From positions 1-50,311 of the forward strand of contig NZ_BBKT01000019.1 in the NCBI RefSeq assembly GCF_000747665.1: 50,311 nt of DNA, read 5' to 3'. Positions within the stretch are counted from its first letter, which is position 1; each line of letters starts with the position of its first letter. Under the pieces are notes generated by a model that was given only the letters and a program-made list of their open reading frames with translations, did no database searches and had not been told where the DNA came from. Below are positions 41,647 through 49,145 of the stretch, in pieces. A program made the translations under genes and the position numbers. This stretch comes from Thermoanaerobacterium saccharolyticum (GTDB taxonomy: Bacteria > Bacillota > Thermoanaerobacteria > Thermoanaerobacterales > Thermoanaerobacteraceae).

Positions 41647-42519
41647 CTAAAATAAATCATCCATAAATCCTTTCCCTCTTACTTCAGAAACGTCTAATAT
41701 TGATATAAATGCATTGCTGTCAATGCTGTAAACTAAATGTTTAAGATACGGAATCTGCGAAAGTGATACAACGCAATACAGTATTCTGCGATCGGTCTTT
41801 GTATATGCGCCTTCAGCTTGAATAAACGTAACACCTCTTTTTAAATCATTCATGATTGCATTGCTAATCTTTTCTTCTTCATTTGTAATTATAAAAAGCA
41901 TCTTTCGTCTGTTAAAACCATTTATCGTTTTATCAAGCACAAAGGAATTTATTGACATGGAAACAAGTGTGTATAAAGCACTTTTAAGTCCTATAAATAA
42001 GGCTCCAGCTAAGACTATGAAAAAATTAATATATAGGTTTGTCCTGCCTATCTCAAAGTTTTCATGTTTTTTCTTCATTAAAACAGATATTATATCAAGT
42101 CCACCAGTAGAACCGTGATTAGCAAAGACTATTCCCATGCCTGCACCTGTAAGTACACCACCGTAAAGGCATAACAATATCGGATCATCAAAATTGATTA
42201 ATTTGTCTAAAAACTGAGTTAATACCAGAAATAAAGATAAAGATGCTGTACCTAATATCGTATAAAAAGTAAATCGAGAACCGATTTTTTTGTAGCTTAA
42301 AATAAGCAATGGTATATTAAGCATGAAAATCGTGTATCCAGCAGGAAGCCCTGTCAAATACTGCACAATTAGGGAAATCCCAGATACACCACCACTTAAA
42401 AGTCTTGCATGAACAATAAATGTATTAATCCCAATTGAATAAATAAAAGTACCAAAGAGGATTTCCATTATATTTTTTACGCTTAGTCTGCTTCTTAATT
42501 TATTGTTGCCAATAAACAT
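41647..42519 (-). CDS. YitT-family membrane protein (DUF161 + DUF2179)
   Basis: A 290-residue protein. The N-terminal part has five or six TM segments with internal similarity (GTFIYSIGINTFIVHARLLSGG, GVLTGAGMGIVFANHGSTGG), typical of YitT_membrane. The C-terminal cytoplasmic DUF2179 domain reads GVTFIQAEGAYTKTDRRILYCV and SDAFISILDV-like sequence (SNAFISILDVSEVRGKGF). The function of the family is not established; a small-molecule transport or export role is assumed. The ATG has AGGAGG 12 bases upstream, a little long. Confidence 0.87.
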   Translation of the reverse strand: MFIGNNKLRSRLSVKNIMEILFGTFIYSIGINTFIVHARLLSGGVSGISLIVQYLTGLPAGYTIFMLNIPLLILSYKKIGSRFTFYTILGTASLSLFLVLTQFLDKLINFDDPILLCLYGGVLTGAGMGIVFANHGSTGGLDIISVLMKKKHENFEIGRTNLYINFFIVLAGALFIGLKSALYTLVSMSINSFVLDKTINGFNRRKMLFIITNEEEKISNAIMNDLKRGVTFIQAEGAYTKTDRRILYCVVSLSQIPYLKHLVYSIDSNAFISILDVSEVRGKGFMDDLF

Positions 42520-42737
42520 TATTGTAATTGCCTCCTACATCCTTATATAAACAATAAATTGTATCAATGAAACATCTTCCAAAATTAAGTTTAAACTATG
42601 TCAGTTAATTATGCAATAAATTATTCAAAATAATTTTTTTGAAAATAAAAATTTCATTTATGCTATTCTGATACATTTATATTCATAAAAATTAAAATAA
42701 TTATGCATAAATTTTTATGTGCACTTTCAAAAAAAAT

Positions 42738-42768
42738 AAAGCCAGTAGCAATGATTGCCACCAGCTTT
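42738..42768 (-). terminator. Intrinsic terminator after the DUF5320-type gene
   Basis: AAAGC-C-AGTAGCAA / TTGCCACC-AGCTTT stem with a 3-base loop and minor mismatches. On the minus strand it is followed by ATTTTTTTT. The stretch from here to 42519 holds no gene. Confidence 0.75.
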
Positions 42769-42784
42769 CCATAATACTTACTTG

Positions 42785-43072
42785 TTACTTTTTGTCTTCA
42801 TCGTCATCATCTAAATCTTTCAATCTGTCTTCTATATATTTAAGTTGGTCCTTAAGGTATTGGGCTTGTGCATTAAGGTAAGATTTCTCATCCACAGCAC
42901 TGCCATATCTTGCCCAAAACGGCGCTTTAGTTGCGTAATACATGTTTCTATATCCTCTGTGAATGCCATGTCCACTCATGTATCCTGGAGCACCATGACC
43001 ACAACAAAATCCCATACCTCTTCCTGACATTGGACCATATCCCATTGGACCTGTGCCATCTCCTCTTGGCAT
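42785..43072 (-). CDS. DUF5320-type small Gly-rich protein
   Basis: A 95-residue protein beginning MPRGDGTGPMGYGPMSGRGM, the signature of small proteins found beside NifX/NifB-family and ParA/MRP-type genes in anaerobes. A Cys/His patch (GFCCGHGAPG) may bind metal. The C-terminal third is a charged coiled coil (SYLNAQAQYLKDQLKYIEDR, then acidic DDDDEDKK). The ATG at 43072 has AAAGGAGTGG upstream. Its promoter shares a 17-base palindromic core with the NifX-like gene 3 kb away, so the two are probably co-regulated. Confidence 0.8.
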   Translation of the reverse strand: MPRGDGTGPMGYGPMSGRGMGFCCGHGAPGYMSGHGIHRGYRNMYYATKAPFWARYGSAVDEKSYLNAQAQYLKDQLKYIEDRLKDLDDDDEDKK

Positions 43073-43122
43073 ATTTACCACTCCTTTAAATTATTTTGGT
43101 CTTATGACCGTTTCACAATTAT

Positions 43123-43151
43123 ATATTACCACTGTTTTTGTCATATGTCAA
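43123..43151 (-). promoter_or_regulatory. Promoter with TTGACATATGACAA palindrome (DUF5320-type gene)
   Basis: On the minus strand the -35 TTGACA (43146-43151) and the -10 TAATAT (43123-43128) are 17 bases apart. The sequence 43135-43151 repeats that at 40076-40092 exactly. Confidence 0.7.
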
Positions 43152-43237
43152 TAATATTTTAAAAAATTTTTTCTCTCCAAATCTTTGTATGACATAAATA
43201 TCTATAAAGACTCTAGCTTGACATTCTACTTAAATAG

Positions 43238-43468
43238 CTTTTAGCATCATTCTCGATTACTACCGTCCTTGCTCAAAGTTTGCTGAGCAAAAATGCTGCA
43301 ATGGCTTCTGGCTTGGCACTTGGATTTGGAACAGGAATAGGTGGTCTTGGCGTAGGTTTATTTGGAATACTCATTGACTTTAATGGTGTTACATCAGCAA
43401 TTTTACTAATGGCAATCATACCAATTTTAGCAGGTTTAATAAGCTTAAGTATAAGAACACAAAGCTAA
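43238..43468 (+). pseudogene. Remnant of an MFS transporter (fosmidomycin-resistance type), C-terminal end only
   Basis: An open stretch of about 76 residues without a proper start. It reads FSITTVLAQSLLSKNAAMAS, then GLALGFGTGIGGLGVGLFGI and a final TM with IPILAGLISLSIRTQS. This matches the last two TM helices of Fsr-type MFS carriers. An in-frame TAG lies directly upstream and no preceding 300 codons are found, so the rest of the gene has been lost. It lies between the DUF5320 gene and a truncated fur gene, in a region reshaped by an IS element. Confidence 0.75.
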
Positions 43469-43524
43469 AATCAATTTTATTAATAGTAGCTCTTATATTT
43501 GATTAAGATGCTACTATTAATTTT

Positions 43525-43758
43525 TTATTCTTTGAGTTTTTCTCTACATTTTTTGCATATACCATATACATTAATGCTGCCATAATTTATATCAAATCCA
43601 TATTTATCTTTTACTAAATTTAGAAACTGTATGATTTCATAATCTGAATACTCTTCTACATTGTTACAATACTTACAAATCAAATGTATGTGAATATTGC
43701 CCTTTTGAGGTGTAATAAGCTCATAATATTTTACATTGTTGATTGTATTGGCATAAAT
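43525..43758 (-). pseudogene. Fur-family regulator, C-terminal half only, truncated by an IS element
   Basis: In one frame from the IS boundary to a stop at 43525 the minus strand encodes about 77 residues. They include NNVKYYELITPQKGNIHIHL, a CKYC pair, and at the end CKKCREKLKE. The two CxxC pairs are the structural zinc site of Fur/Zur/PerR dimerisation domains. The N-terminal HTH half is absent; on the far side of the IS element lies an unrelated FliD-like gene, not the missing half. So insertion was accompanied by deletion. Confidence 0.85.
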
Positions 43759-43842
43759 AACTCAAACTTCGCACATAAATAATTACTCTGTTCCTTGAAA
43801 ACTTAATACCTTGTCAGAAAAAAGTAATAGTAATTCACGCAA

Positions 43843-45216
43843 TTATGCACACTTCGGAAGTCTTTCCTTAAGTTCTTTGGGAATCGCAGCCATAAAAGCA
43901 TCAAGTAATTTATCCAGCTGTTCTGAAGATAACGATAGTTTATCTGCTATTGTATCTATGAATACTTGCATAAGCAGATGAAAAGCCTGAATTAGCGTAA
44001 TATCAGACATTTCATCCTGTATGTAGTAAAATATCTCTCCCATTGTTCGTAAATCTGATGATCTGCGGTTCTCTAGTGCAAGCATCATGTATCTGGTAAA
44101 TACGATTGCTGTATGTGCTGTCATCGCATCGTAAGATAATGAATTGCATTCTTTGCTGAGCTTCAAGTATGATTTACACACTTTGAAAAAGACTTCTATA
44201 TCCCAGCGCTTCCCGTATATACGAATGATTTCATCTTCATTAAGGTTAATATCCATGGTAATAAGTGCCAGATAGTCTTTTCGATTATTTCTGTTTCTGA
44301 CAAATATAATTCGAGCAGGAATAGATTTTCTGTCTTTTTCAAGGGAAACTTCCACGGATAACAGATATCTTGATCTGCCTCTTCTTTTTCTGTTTTGCTT
44401 GTATATTGCCGTTAACGGCTGCATTATTCCATTATATAGGTAATGCATCTTTGATGTTTTCTTCGCCATTGCAATAATATCATAGCCCATCTCTTTAATA
44501 GCAATCAAAGAAGAAGGAGAGCAAAACCAAGTGTCAAACAATACATAAGATGCTGGAATCATTGCCTTTTTAGCGGCATTTATTAATTCAAGAACTACGG
44601 CTGTTGCTTTGGTTTGGGCTAAATTTCTTCTTAAATACCCGGCGGAACGCTTGTCCACAGGTATAGCTTCATTGATACGATTCTTTTGATTCTCAGTAGA
44701 TAAAAGACATCCATTGACTGGGATAAAAGTATTTCCATCTGACCATCCGAGTGTAAGTAGGCGAAAGCCATACTTGTATGTTTTCTTAGCATGGTCATAT
44801 ACTTTTGCTAGTAGCTCTACTTTTTTAGAGCTAGAGCGTTCGAATAAAGAGTCATCCACAATAAGAACATTTACGCGTTTGTCACTTGTTAACCCAGTAA
44901 TTGTCTCATTTATAATCTGTGCACTAAGCCAAGTGGTAAACCGAATCCAATTGATATGAATAGAGTTTAAGAATCTGTAAACCGTGTCTTTCTTAAAACC
45001 AGCCTGATTTGTACCCATTAGCATATTCATATACATAGATCTATTGGTAAAGATCATGCAGAATAAGTACTCGAAAATAGAAATAACAGGAATACCCTTG
45101 CTTTTGTAAGCATTCGATAACCTTAAAGCAGCTGAAATTCTATATTTTTTAAAGAAACTTTTAATCGAAGTAGAAACCTTATTATCAATTTGGTTATTTT
45201 GTGTTATACTATTCAT
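43843..45216 (-). CDS. IS4-family DDE transposase
   Basis: About 457 residues. The Asp of VLIVDDSLFERSSSKKVELL, the second Asp of YVLFDTWFCSPS and the Glu in the Y-R-E-K motif (IYGKRWDIEVFFKVCKSYLK) form the DDE set. The ATG at 45216 has TGGAGG eight bases upstream; a longer start at 45252 would put that SD inside the gene. The SD and start can be hidden by pairing with an upstream inverted copy, see the separate entry. The gene appears complete and the element may be mobile. Confidence 0.92.
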   Translation of the reverse strand: MNSITQNNQIDNKVSTSIKSFFKKYRISAALRLSNAYKSKGIPVISIFEYLFCMIFTNRSMYMNMLMGTNQAGFKKDTVYRFLNSIHINWIRFTTWLSAQIINETITGLTSDKRVNVLIVDDSLFERSSSKKVELLAKVYDHAKKTYKYGFRLLTLGWSDGNTFIPVNGCLLSTENQKNRINEAIPVDKRSAGYLRRNLAQTKATAVVLELINAAKKAMIPASYVLFDTWFCSPSSLIAIKEMGYDIIAMAKKTSKMHYLYNGIMQPLTAIYKQNRKRRGRSRYLLSVEVSLEKDRKSIPARIIFVRNRNNRKDYLALITMDINLNEDEIIRIYGKRWDIEVFFKVCKSYLKLSKECNSLSYDAMTAHTAIVFTRYMMLALENRRSSDLRTMGEIFYYIQDEMSDITLIQAFHLLMQVFIDTIADKLSLSSEQLDKLLDAFMAAIPKELKERLPKCA

Positions 45217-45280
45217 AGCATGAGCCTCCAGTTTGTTTTTTGTATGATTCAATTATACCAAAAATGGAGGTCTCATGCTA
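45216..45280 (-). promoter_or_regulatory. Inverted repeat that can sequester the transposase SD, with a promoter in its loop
   Basis: TAGCATGAGCCTCCA (45216-45230) and TGGAGGTCTCATGCTA (45265-45280) are inverted copies with one bulged base. On the transposase mRNA the SD GGAGG is in one arm. A TATAAT -10 (45252-45257) lies in the loop. Transcripts entering from outside fold and hide the SD; transcripts starting at the internal promoter lack the left arm. Confidence 0.6.
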
Positions 45281-45325
45281 TTTTATAGCCAAATAATATT
45301 GAATTATCAAGGTACAGAGCTACTT

Positions 45326-46642
45326 TTATAAGTGCGAAGTTTGAGTTAATGAATTTATAAATTGACCAGATGGCATCAGCATTGTTTGAATTAATGACGC
45401 ATCAAGCATTCCAGTTGAATCATAAATTCCCATATTGTTATTGACTAAAGACATCGTTTCATTTGCATAGTCTGTAAGAGGACTCTCAGCTATTTGCCCA
45501 GCAAATTGACCTACATTTACAGCCAATCCATCAAATCCAGCAAAGGCTGCTTGTACAGTGCTAAAATTGTTCTGTATTGCATTATTTAAAGTATTTTGGT
45601 CTATCGAAAGAGTCATGTCTGGATTTTGAGTAATTCCAATGGCTTGTAAATTTGATGCCTGATATTCATAACTTTGAGTAAGCTCTGAAGCAACAAGAGG
45701 GCTGATATATTGCTGGTTCTGATTCACATATGTTAACATCTCGTTGTAGTCATTGACAAAATTATTTATGCTGTCGCTTATGGATTGCGTATCAGGCGCC
45801 ACTGTCACTGTAGCATTGCTTACAGTCTTATTAAATGTCATGGTCAAGTTGTTATTGTCAACATTGACGGTATTTGTTTGAGATGTACCACTTACTCCAT
45901 TAATAGTATAATTTGCGTTTGTTGCTTCTACTGTTACTGTATTTGCGCCAGTATATGAAACTGCATTACCACTGACATCTGTCAACGTGAATGCATTATT
46001 TGTTCCAGTATTATTCGCATTTATTTCTAACTGACTTGTACCAAGATATGGATTGTTATTTACAATGGCTGTAATTCCTATATTTGCAGAGTTAATTGCT
46101 TGAGCCATATTATCTAAGACAGTTTGATTAGTGTCTCCTTGATTGACATTGAAAGATATATTATACTGTTGCCCACCTACTTGTGCTGTAAAGCTGTATG
46201 TTCCAGGTGTAAGGCTTGTAACGCTATTGCTTGACAAACTTGTCCCGTTGTTCTGTTGTGCCATGGCAAGCTGATTTACAGTAACACTATAGGTAGAAGC
46301 AGTTGCATCTGATTGAGCTGATACACTTATGGAATTTGGATCACTGGATGTAGCGACCATCTGGTTAAAAACATTATCAGGCGATGTAAGTTGTAACTGT
46401 GATGCTGTTTCAGCTAAATTATTCGCGTAACTATTCAGCATGACAAGGGCATTTGTCGATTGCATTGGCAACTGTTGGTTCTCCATATCTGTGTACAATG
46501 CTTGCTGTGCGATTTGAGATATATTGTCAGAAGAAATATTTGATAGTGAAGTCAATGGATTGCTCGTATTAAAAAGATAGCTGTAGTCGCTGTAATAAGG
46601 ATACATCATATACATATAACTTGTATCAAGATAGCTTGCCAT
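45326..46642 (-). CDS. FliD-like (flagellar hook-associated protein 2 family) protein, 3' end altered by the IS element
   Basis: A 438-residue Asn/Gln/Ser/Thr-rich protein. The C-terminal part resembles the FliD C-terminal domain (SDSINNFVNDYNEMLTYVN, ALGITQ-like QAIGITQNPDMTLSIDQNTL, FSTVQAAFAG). The N-terminus is unusual, Tyr-rich and lacking the standard FliD start. The last residues TQTSHL are encoded by the IS terminal repeat, so the natural C-terminus has been lost. No other flagellar genes are in the window. It could be a true filament cap or a FliD-derived surface protein. The ATG has GGAGGTG upstream. Confidence 0.7.
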   Translation of the reverse strand: MASYLDTSYMYMMYPYYSDYSYLFNTSNPLTSLSNISSDNISQIAQQALYTDMENQQLPMQSTNALVMLNSYANNLAETASQLQLTSPDNVFNQMVATSSDPNSISVSAQSDATASTYSVTVNQLAMAQQNNGTSLSSNSVTSLTPGTYSFTAQVGGQQYNISFNVNQGDTNQTVLDNMAQAINSANIGITAIVNNNPYLGTSQLEINANNTGTNNAFTLTDVSGNAVSYTGANTVTVEATNANYTINGVSGTSQTNTVNVDNNNLTMTFNKTVSNATVTVAPDTQSISDSINNFVNDYNEMLTYVNQNQQYISPLVASELTQSYEYQASNLQAIGITQNPDMTLSIDQNTLNNAIQNNFSTVQAAFAGFDGLAVNVGQFAGQIAESPLTDYANETMSLVNNNMGIYDSTGMLDASLIQTMLMPSGQFINSLTQTSHL

Positions 46643-46885
46643 ATTTTCACCTCCAATCTTTTTATTTTTTTATCGGCAAAACTTTTAAAATTTTTATAGA
46701 AGACATCAATTTTTTGTTAATTGCCCAATAAAGTATTTTTAACGAAGGCTTCACAGAAATCTCTAATCCTATATATGGTAGCAAGTTCCATCTTTTATAG
46801 GATGGAATAGGTTCACAATTGATTTTTAGAGTGATTTGGTTTATGCTATAAGAGTAATCTTTTGTTTAGCGCATCGGAGTGATAA

Positions 46886-47821
46886 ATGATGACATTAATT
46901 AAGTCAAAAAAATCAGCTATCTTACTTTTTCTGCTATTAGTAATAATAGGATTTACTCTTTTTTATGGAAAAAGCTTATTTGTCAAACATAATTCCGCAA
47001 GCAGTGTCAAATCTGCTAAAATTGTATCTAAGATAAAGACTAAAAAAACAAGCAACAAGCCAATAACAACTGTTGTTGCTACTACAGAGTATCCAAGTAA
47101 AAGTAGTACAAGTAAAATTACATCTATAATATCATCAAACGCAATACCTGACAATGACATATTGTCGCTGGTGGACAGAAGCAATAGAAACGAACTCTTT
47201 GAAAGCCCAATACCTCTTAATACTCCTATATTCAGCAGTAACAAAAAAGCCAAAAAATTGCTGGCGCTTACATTTGATGATGGACCTTCAAAAGAGTTTA
47301 CTAAAAAATATGTAGATGTTTTAAAAAGCTTAAATATAAAGGCGACTTTTTTTGTTGTAGGAAAAATGGCGGAAAAAAACCCTAATTTACTTAAATATAT
47401 TGCAGAAAACGGCGATGAAATAGGTATTCATTCATACAGTCATAAATATATGCCTCTAATGCCACCTGAGCAGATGATTGACGAGTTTTATAAGACGCAG
47501 GCAATTGTTGTCAACGTAGCGGGAGTAAAACCCGATTTATTTAGACCTCCATATGGAGCGTTCAATAATACTCTCGTGAAAATATCAAATGCACTGGGAC
47601 TTCATGTTGTGCTTTGGACTGTTGATCCAGATGATTGGAAAAGGCCCGGAATACCAAATATAATTAATACAATTGTATCAAAATCATCTTCTGGCTCAAT
47701 CATTCTTATGCATGAAGGCAATTCAGAAACATTGTTAGCATTGCCACAGATAATTACAAAACTTAGATCTAAAGGATATTCTTTTGTGACAGTATCTGAA
47801 CTTATGAAAGCTTATCAATAA
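46886..47821 (+). CDS. Membrane-anchored polysaccharide deacetylase (NodB domain)
   Basis: A carbohydrate esterase 4 enzyme of 311 residues, probably acting on peptidoglycan or chitin-like polymers outside the cell. An N-terminal TM anchor (AILLFLLLVIIGFTLFYG) is followed by a Ser/Lys/Thr-rich linker (residues 30-90). NodB motifs: LTFDDGPS (catalytic Asp and metal Asp), HSYSHKY (metal His), RPPYGAFN, DPDDWKRPG, and LMHEGN (catalytic His). The start at 46886 (ATGATG) has CGGAGTGA upstream. It stands alone between divergent and convergent genes. Confidence 0.92.
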   Translation: MMTLIKSKKSAILLFLLLVIIGFTLFYGKSLFVKHNSASSVKSAKIVSKIKTKKTSNKPITTVVATTEYPSKSSTSKITSIISSNAIPDNDILSLVDRSNRNELFESPIPLNTPIFSSNKKAKKLLALTFDDGPSKEFTKKYVDVLKSLNIKATFFVVGKMAEKNPNLLKYIAENGDEIGIHSYSHKYMPLMPPEQMIDEFYKTQAIVVNVAGVKPDLFRPPYGAFNNTLVKISNALGLHVVLWTVDPDDWKRPGIPNIINTIVSKSSSGSIILMHEGNSETLLALPQIITKLRSKGYSFVTVSELMKAYQ

Positions 47822-47839
47822 TCAATAGTATTATATAGC

Positions 47840-47942
47840 TACTTCATGTTCCGCCTCATGCTGGACACCACATAGTGGTTCACACTACCAAGCCCTCAGC
47901 GGACTTTCACTGCCAAGTTATCGCCTATACCAGGAGCACATT
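47840..47942. other. GC-richer non-coding segment of unknown origin
   Basis: About 100 bases with clearly higher G+C than the surroundings, containing CCAC-ATA-GTGG and the stretch CAGCGGACTTTCACTGCC. No reading frame of note. Such isolated patches are often remnants of a mobile element's untranslated end, but I cannot name it. Confidence 0.35.
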
Positions 47943-47944
47943 AA

Positions 47945-47981
47945 AAAGAGAAAGCAGGTTAACCAATTAACCAACTTTCTC
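47945..47981 (-). terminator. Intrinsic terminator after the broken diguanylate cyclase gene
   Basis: AAGAGAAAG / CTTTCTCTT outer stem and GGTTAA/TTAACC inner stem. On the minus strand it ends in CTTTTTAAT. It can work for the deacetylase gene too. Confidence 0.75.
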
Positions 47982-47994
47982 TTCTGTTTCTACC

Positions 47995-48541
47995 TTACCC
48001 GGCACACACGCAGTTTCGTCCATTATTTTTCGCTTCATAAAGCATATTGTCTAATCTTAAGAGTACTGTATCAATATTATCGCTTTCTTTAAAGTCAGTC
48101 GCTCCAAAGCTTGCTGTCACATTGTCAACATCGTCAAATTTTGCAGTGCTGATCTTAAGTCTCAATACTTCTGCTATATCTGAAACATTATTTAAAGAAG
48201 TCTCAGGCAAAAGGATGATGAATTCTTCTCCACCCCATCTAGCAAAGCAATCGGTTTTGCGTATTCTTTCTTTTACAATTTCAGCGACTCTTTTTAGCAC
48301 CATATCACCTGCTGCATGTCCAAAATAATCATTGACATTTTTAAAATGGTCCAAGTCAAACATGATAAGCGAAAAAGGCTTTTTATTCCTTTTTGTCATT
48401 TCTACTTCTTTTTCAAGTACATCCATAAAGAAACGCCTATTGTATATACCTGTAAGTGGATCAGTAACTACAGTTTACAGTTATAGTATTCAAAATTTCG
48501 TTTTTCTCCATAAGATCATTTTCAATTTTTCTTTGCGACAA
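47995..48541 (-). pseudogene. GGDEF diguanylate cyclase, broken by a 7-bp tandem duplication
   Basis: From TTG 48541 the frame reads LSQRKIENDLMEKNEILNTI and then hits a stop. The GGDEF domain is intact in another frame: TDPLTGIYNRRFFMDVL, MFDLDHFKNVNDYFGHAAGD, and the active site RWGGEEFIILLPE. Between them AACTGTA is repeated twice in tandem at about 48471-48484; removing one copy gives NTITVVTDPLTG and a 179-residue protein. It directly follows a response-regulator gene and a sensor kinase, so the intact protein would be the output of that system. Internal ATG at 48426 could still yield a shortened GGDEF lacking its first helix. Confidence 0.8.
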
Positions 48542-48558
48542 CTTTATAATTTCATACT

Positions 48559-49140
48559 TTAGCCTTCATTGAAAATTTTATATGCCTTCAAAAATTTGTC
48601 AGACATCTCTTTATCACCTAAGCCATCGTATATCTTATAGTACAAAAGGTAAAATCTCGGATCGTCTGGATTGACCTTAGATTTTTTAAGCATGTCCAGT
48701 GCTTCGATGAAATTATCATTATCAATTAAGTTTTCTATTTCGTTTATTAAATTATTTGTATCATTCTCTTTCGTTTTTTCATGTTCATCAATCATTTTTT
48801 CCAAAACAGATTTGACTCTTTTAACAGTAAATGGTTTTTGTATATATTCTACAGCACCTAATTTTGTGCACTCAATCGCATTTTTTATCGTGGCAAATGC
48901 CGTTATTATTATGACCGGCGTTGTTATCCCACAAGACCTTATCTTTCTTAAAACTTCGGTGCCACTTAAAAGCGGCATTTTAATATCTATAAACGCAAGC
49001 TCTACATCCCCATTTTTTAATATTTTAAGCGCTTCTTCACCGTCTTTAGCCGTTATAACATTATATCCTTCTGATTCAAGGCAAGTAGTAAGAAGCATTC
49101 TAATATTCTTAGTATCATCTGCAACTAAAACTTTCTTCAT
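48559..49140 (-). CDS. Response regulator with TPR-like C-terminal extension
   Basis: A 193-residue CheY-like protein. The receiver domain occupies about residues 1-120: VADDTKNIRMLL, phospho-Asp in LAFIDIKMPLLSG, IIITAFATIKNAI, Lys in EYIQKPF. The remaining 70 residues are helical (NFIEALDMLKKSKVNPDDPR, YYKIYDGLGDKEMSDKFL) and look like one or two TPR units rather than a DNA-binding domain, so it probably works by protein contact. Placed between the kinase and the GGDEF gene. Start ATG 49140. Confidence 0.88.
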   Translation of the reverse strand: MKKVLVADDTKNIRMLLTTCLESEGYNVITAKDGEEALKILKNGDVELAFIDIKMPLLSGTEVLRKIRSCGITTPVIIITAFATIKNAIECTKLGAVEYIQKPFTVKRVKSVLEKMIDEHEKTKENDTNNLINEIENLIDNDNFIEALDMLKKSKVNPDDPRFYLLYYKIYDGLGDKEMSDKFLKAYKIFNEG

Positions 49141-49145
49141 AAGAT

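Larger units (their letters stand above)
43759..45347 (-). mobile_element. IS4-type insertion sequence, 1589 bp
   Basis: Perfect 16-bp terminal inverted repeats AACTCAAACTTCGCAC (43759-43774) and its complement (45332-45347). Weaker symmetry continues inward to about 50 bases. One DDE transposase gene on the minus strand is intact. No clear target duplication flanks it (only AAT on both sides), consistent with a deletion next to the element. It truncates the fur gene on one side and supplies the last codons of the FliD-like gene on the other. Confidence 0.9.

Noticed and set aside
43759-45347. A target-site duplication of the IS4 element
   Set aside because: Only AAT is shared on the two sides, too short in AT-rich DNA to count, and the flanking genes do not join up.
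47840-47942. CRISPR-like or rRNA-derived sequence
   Set aside because: No repeated spacer units were seen, and the stretch is too short and unlike conserved rRNA regions.
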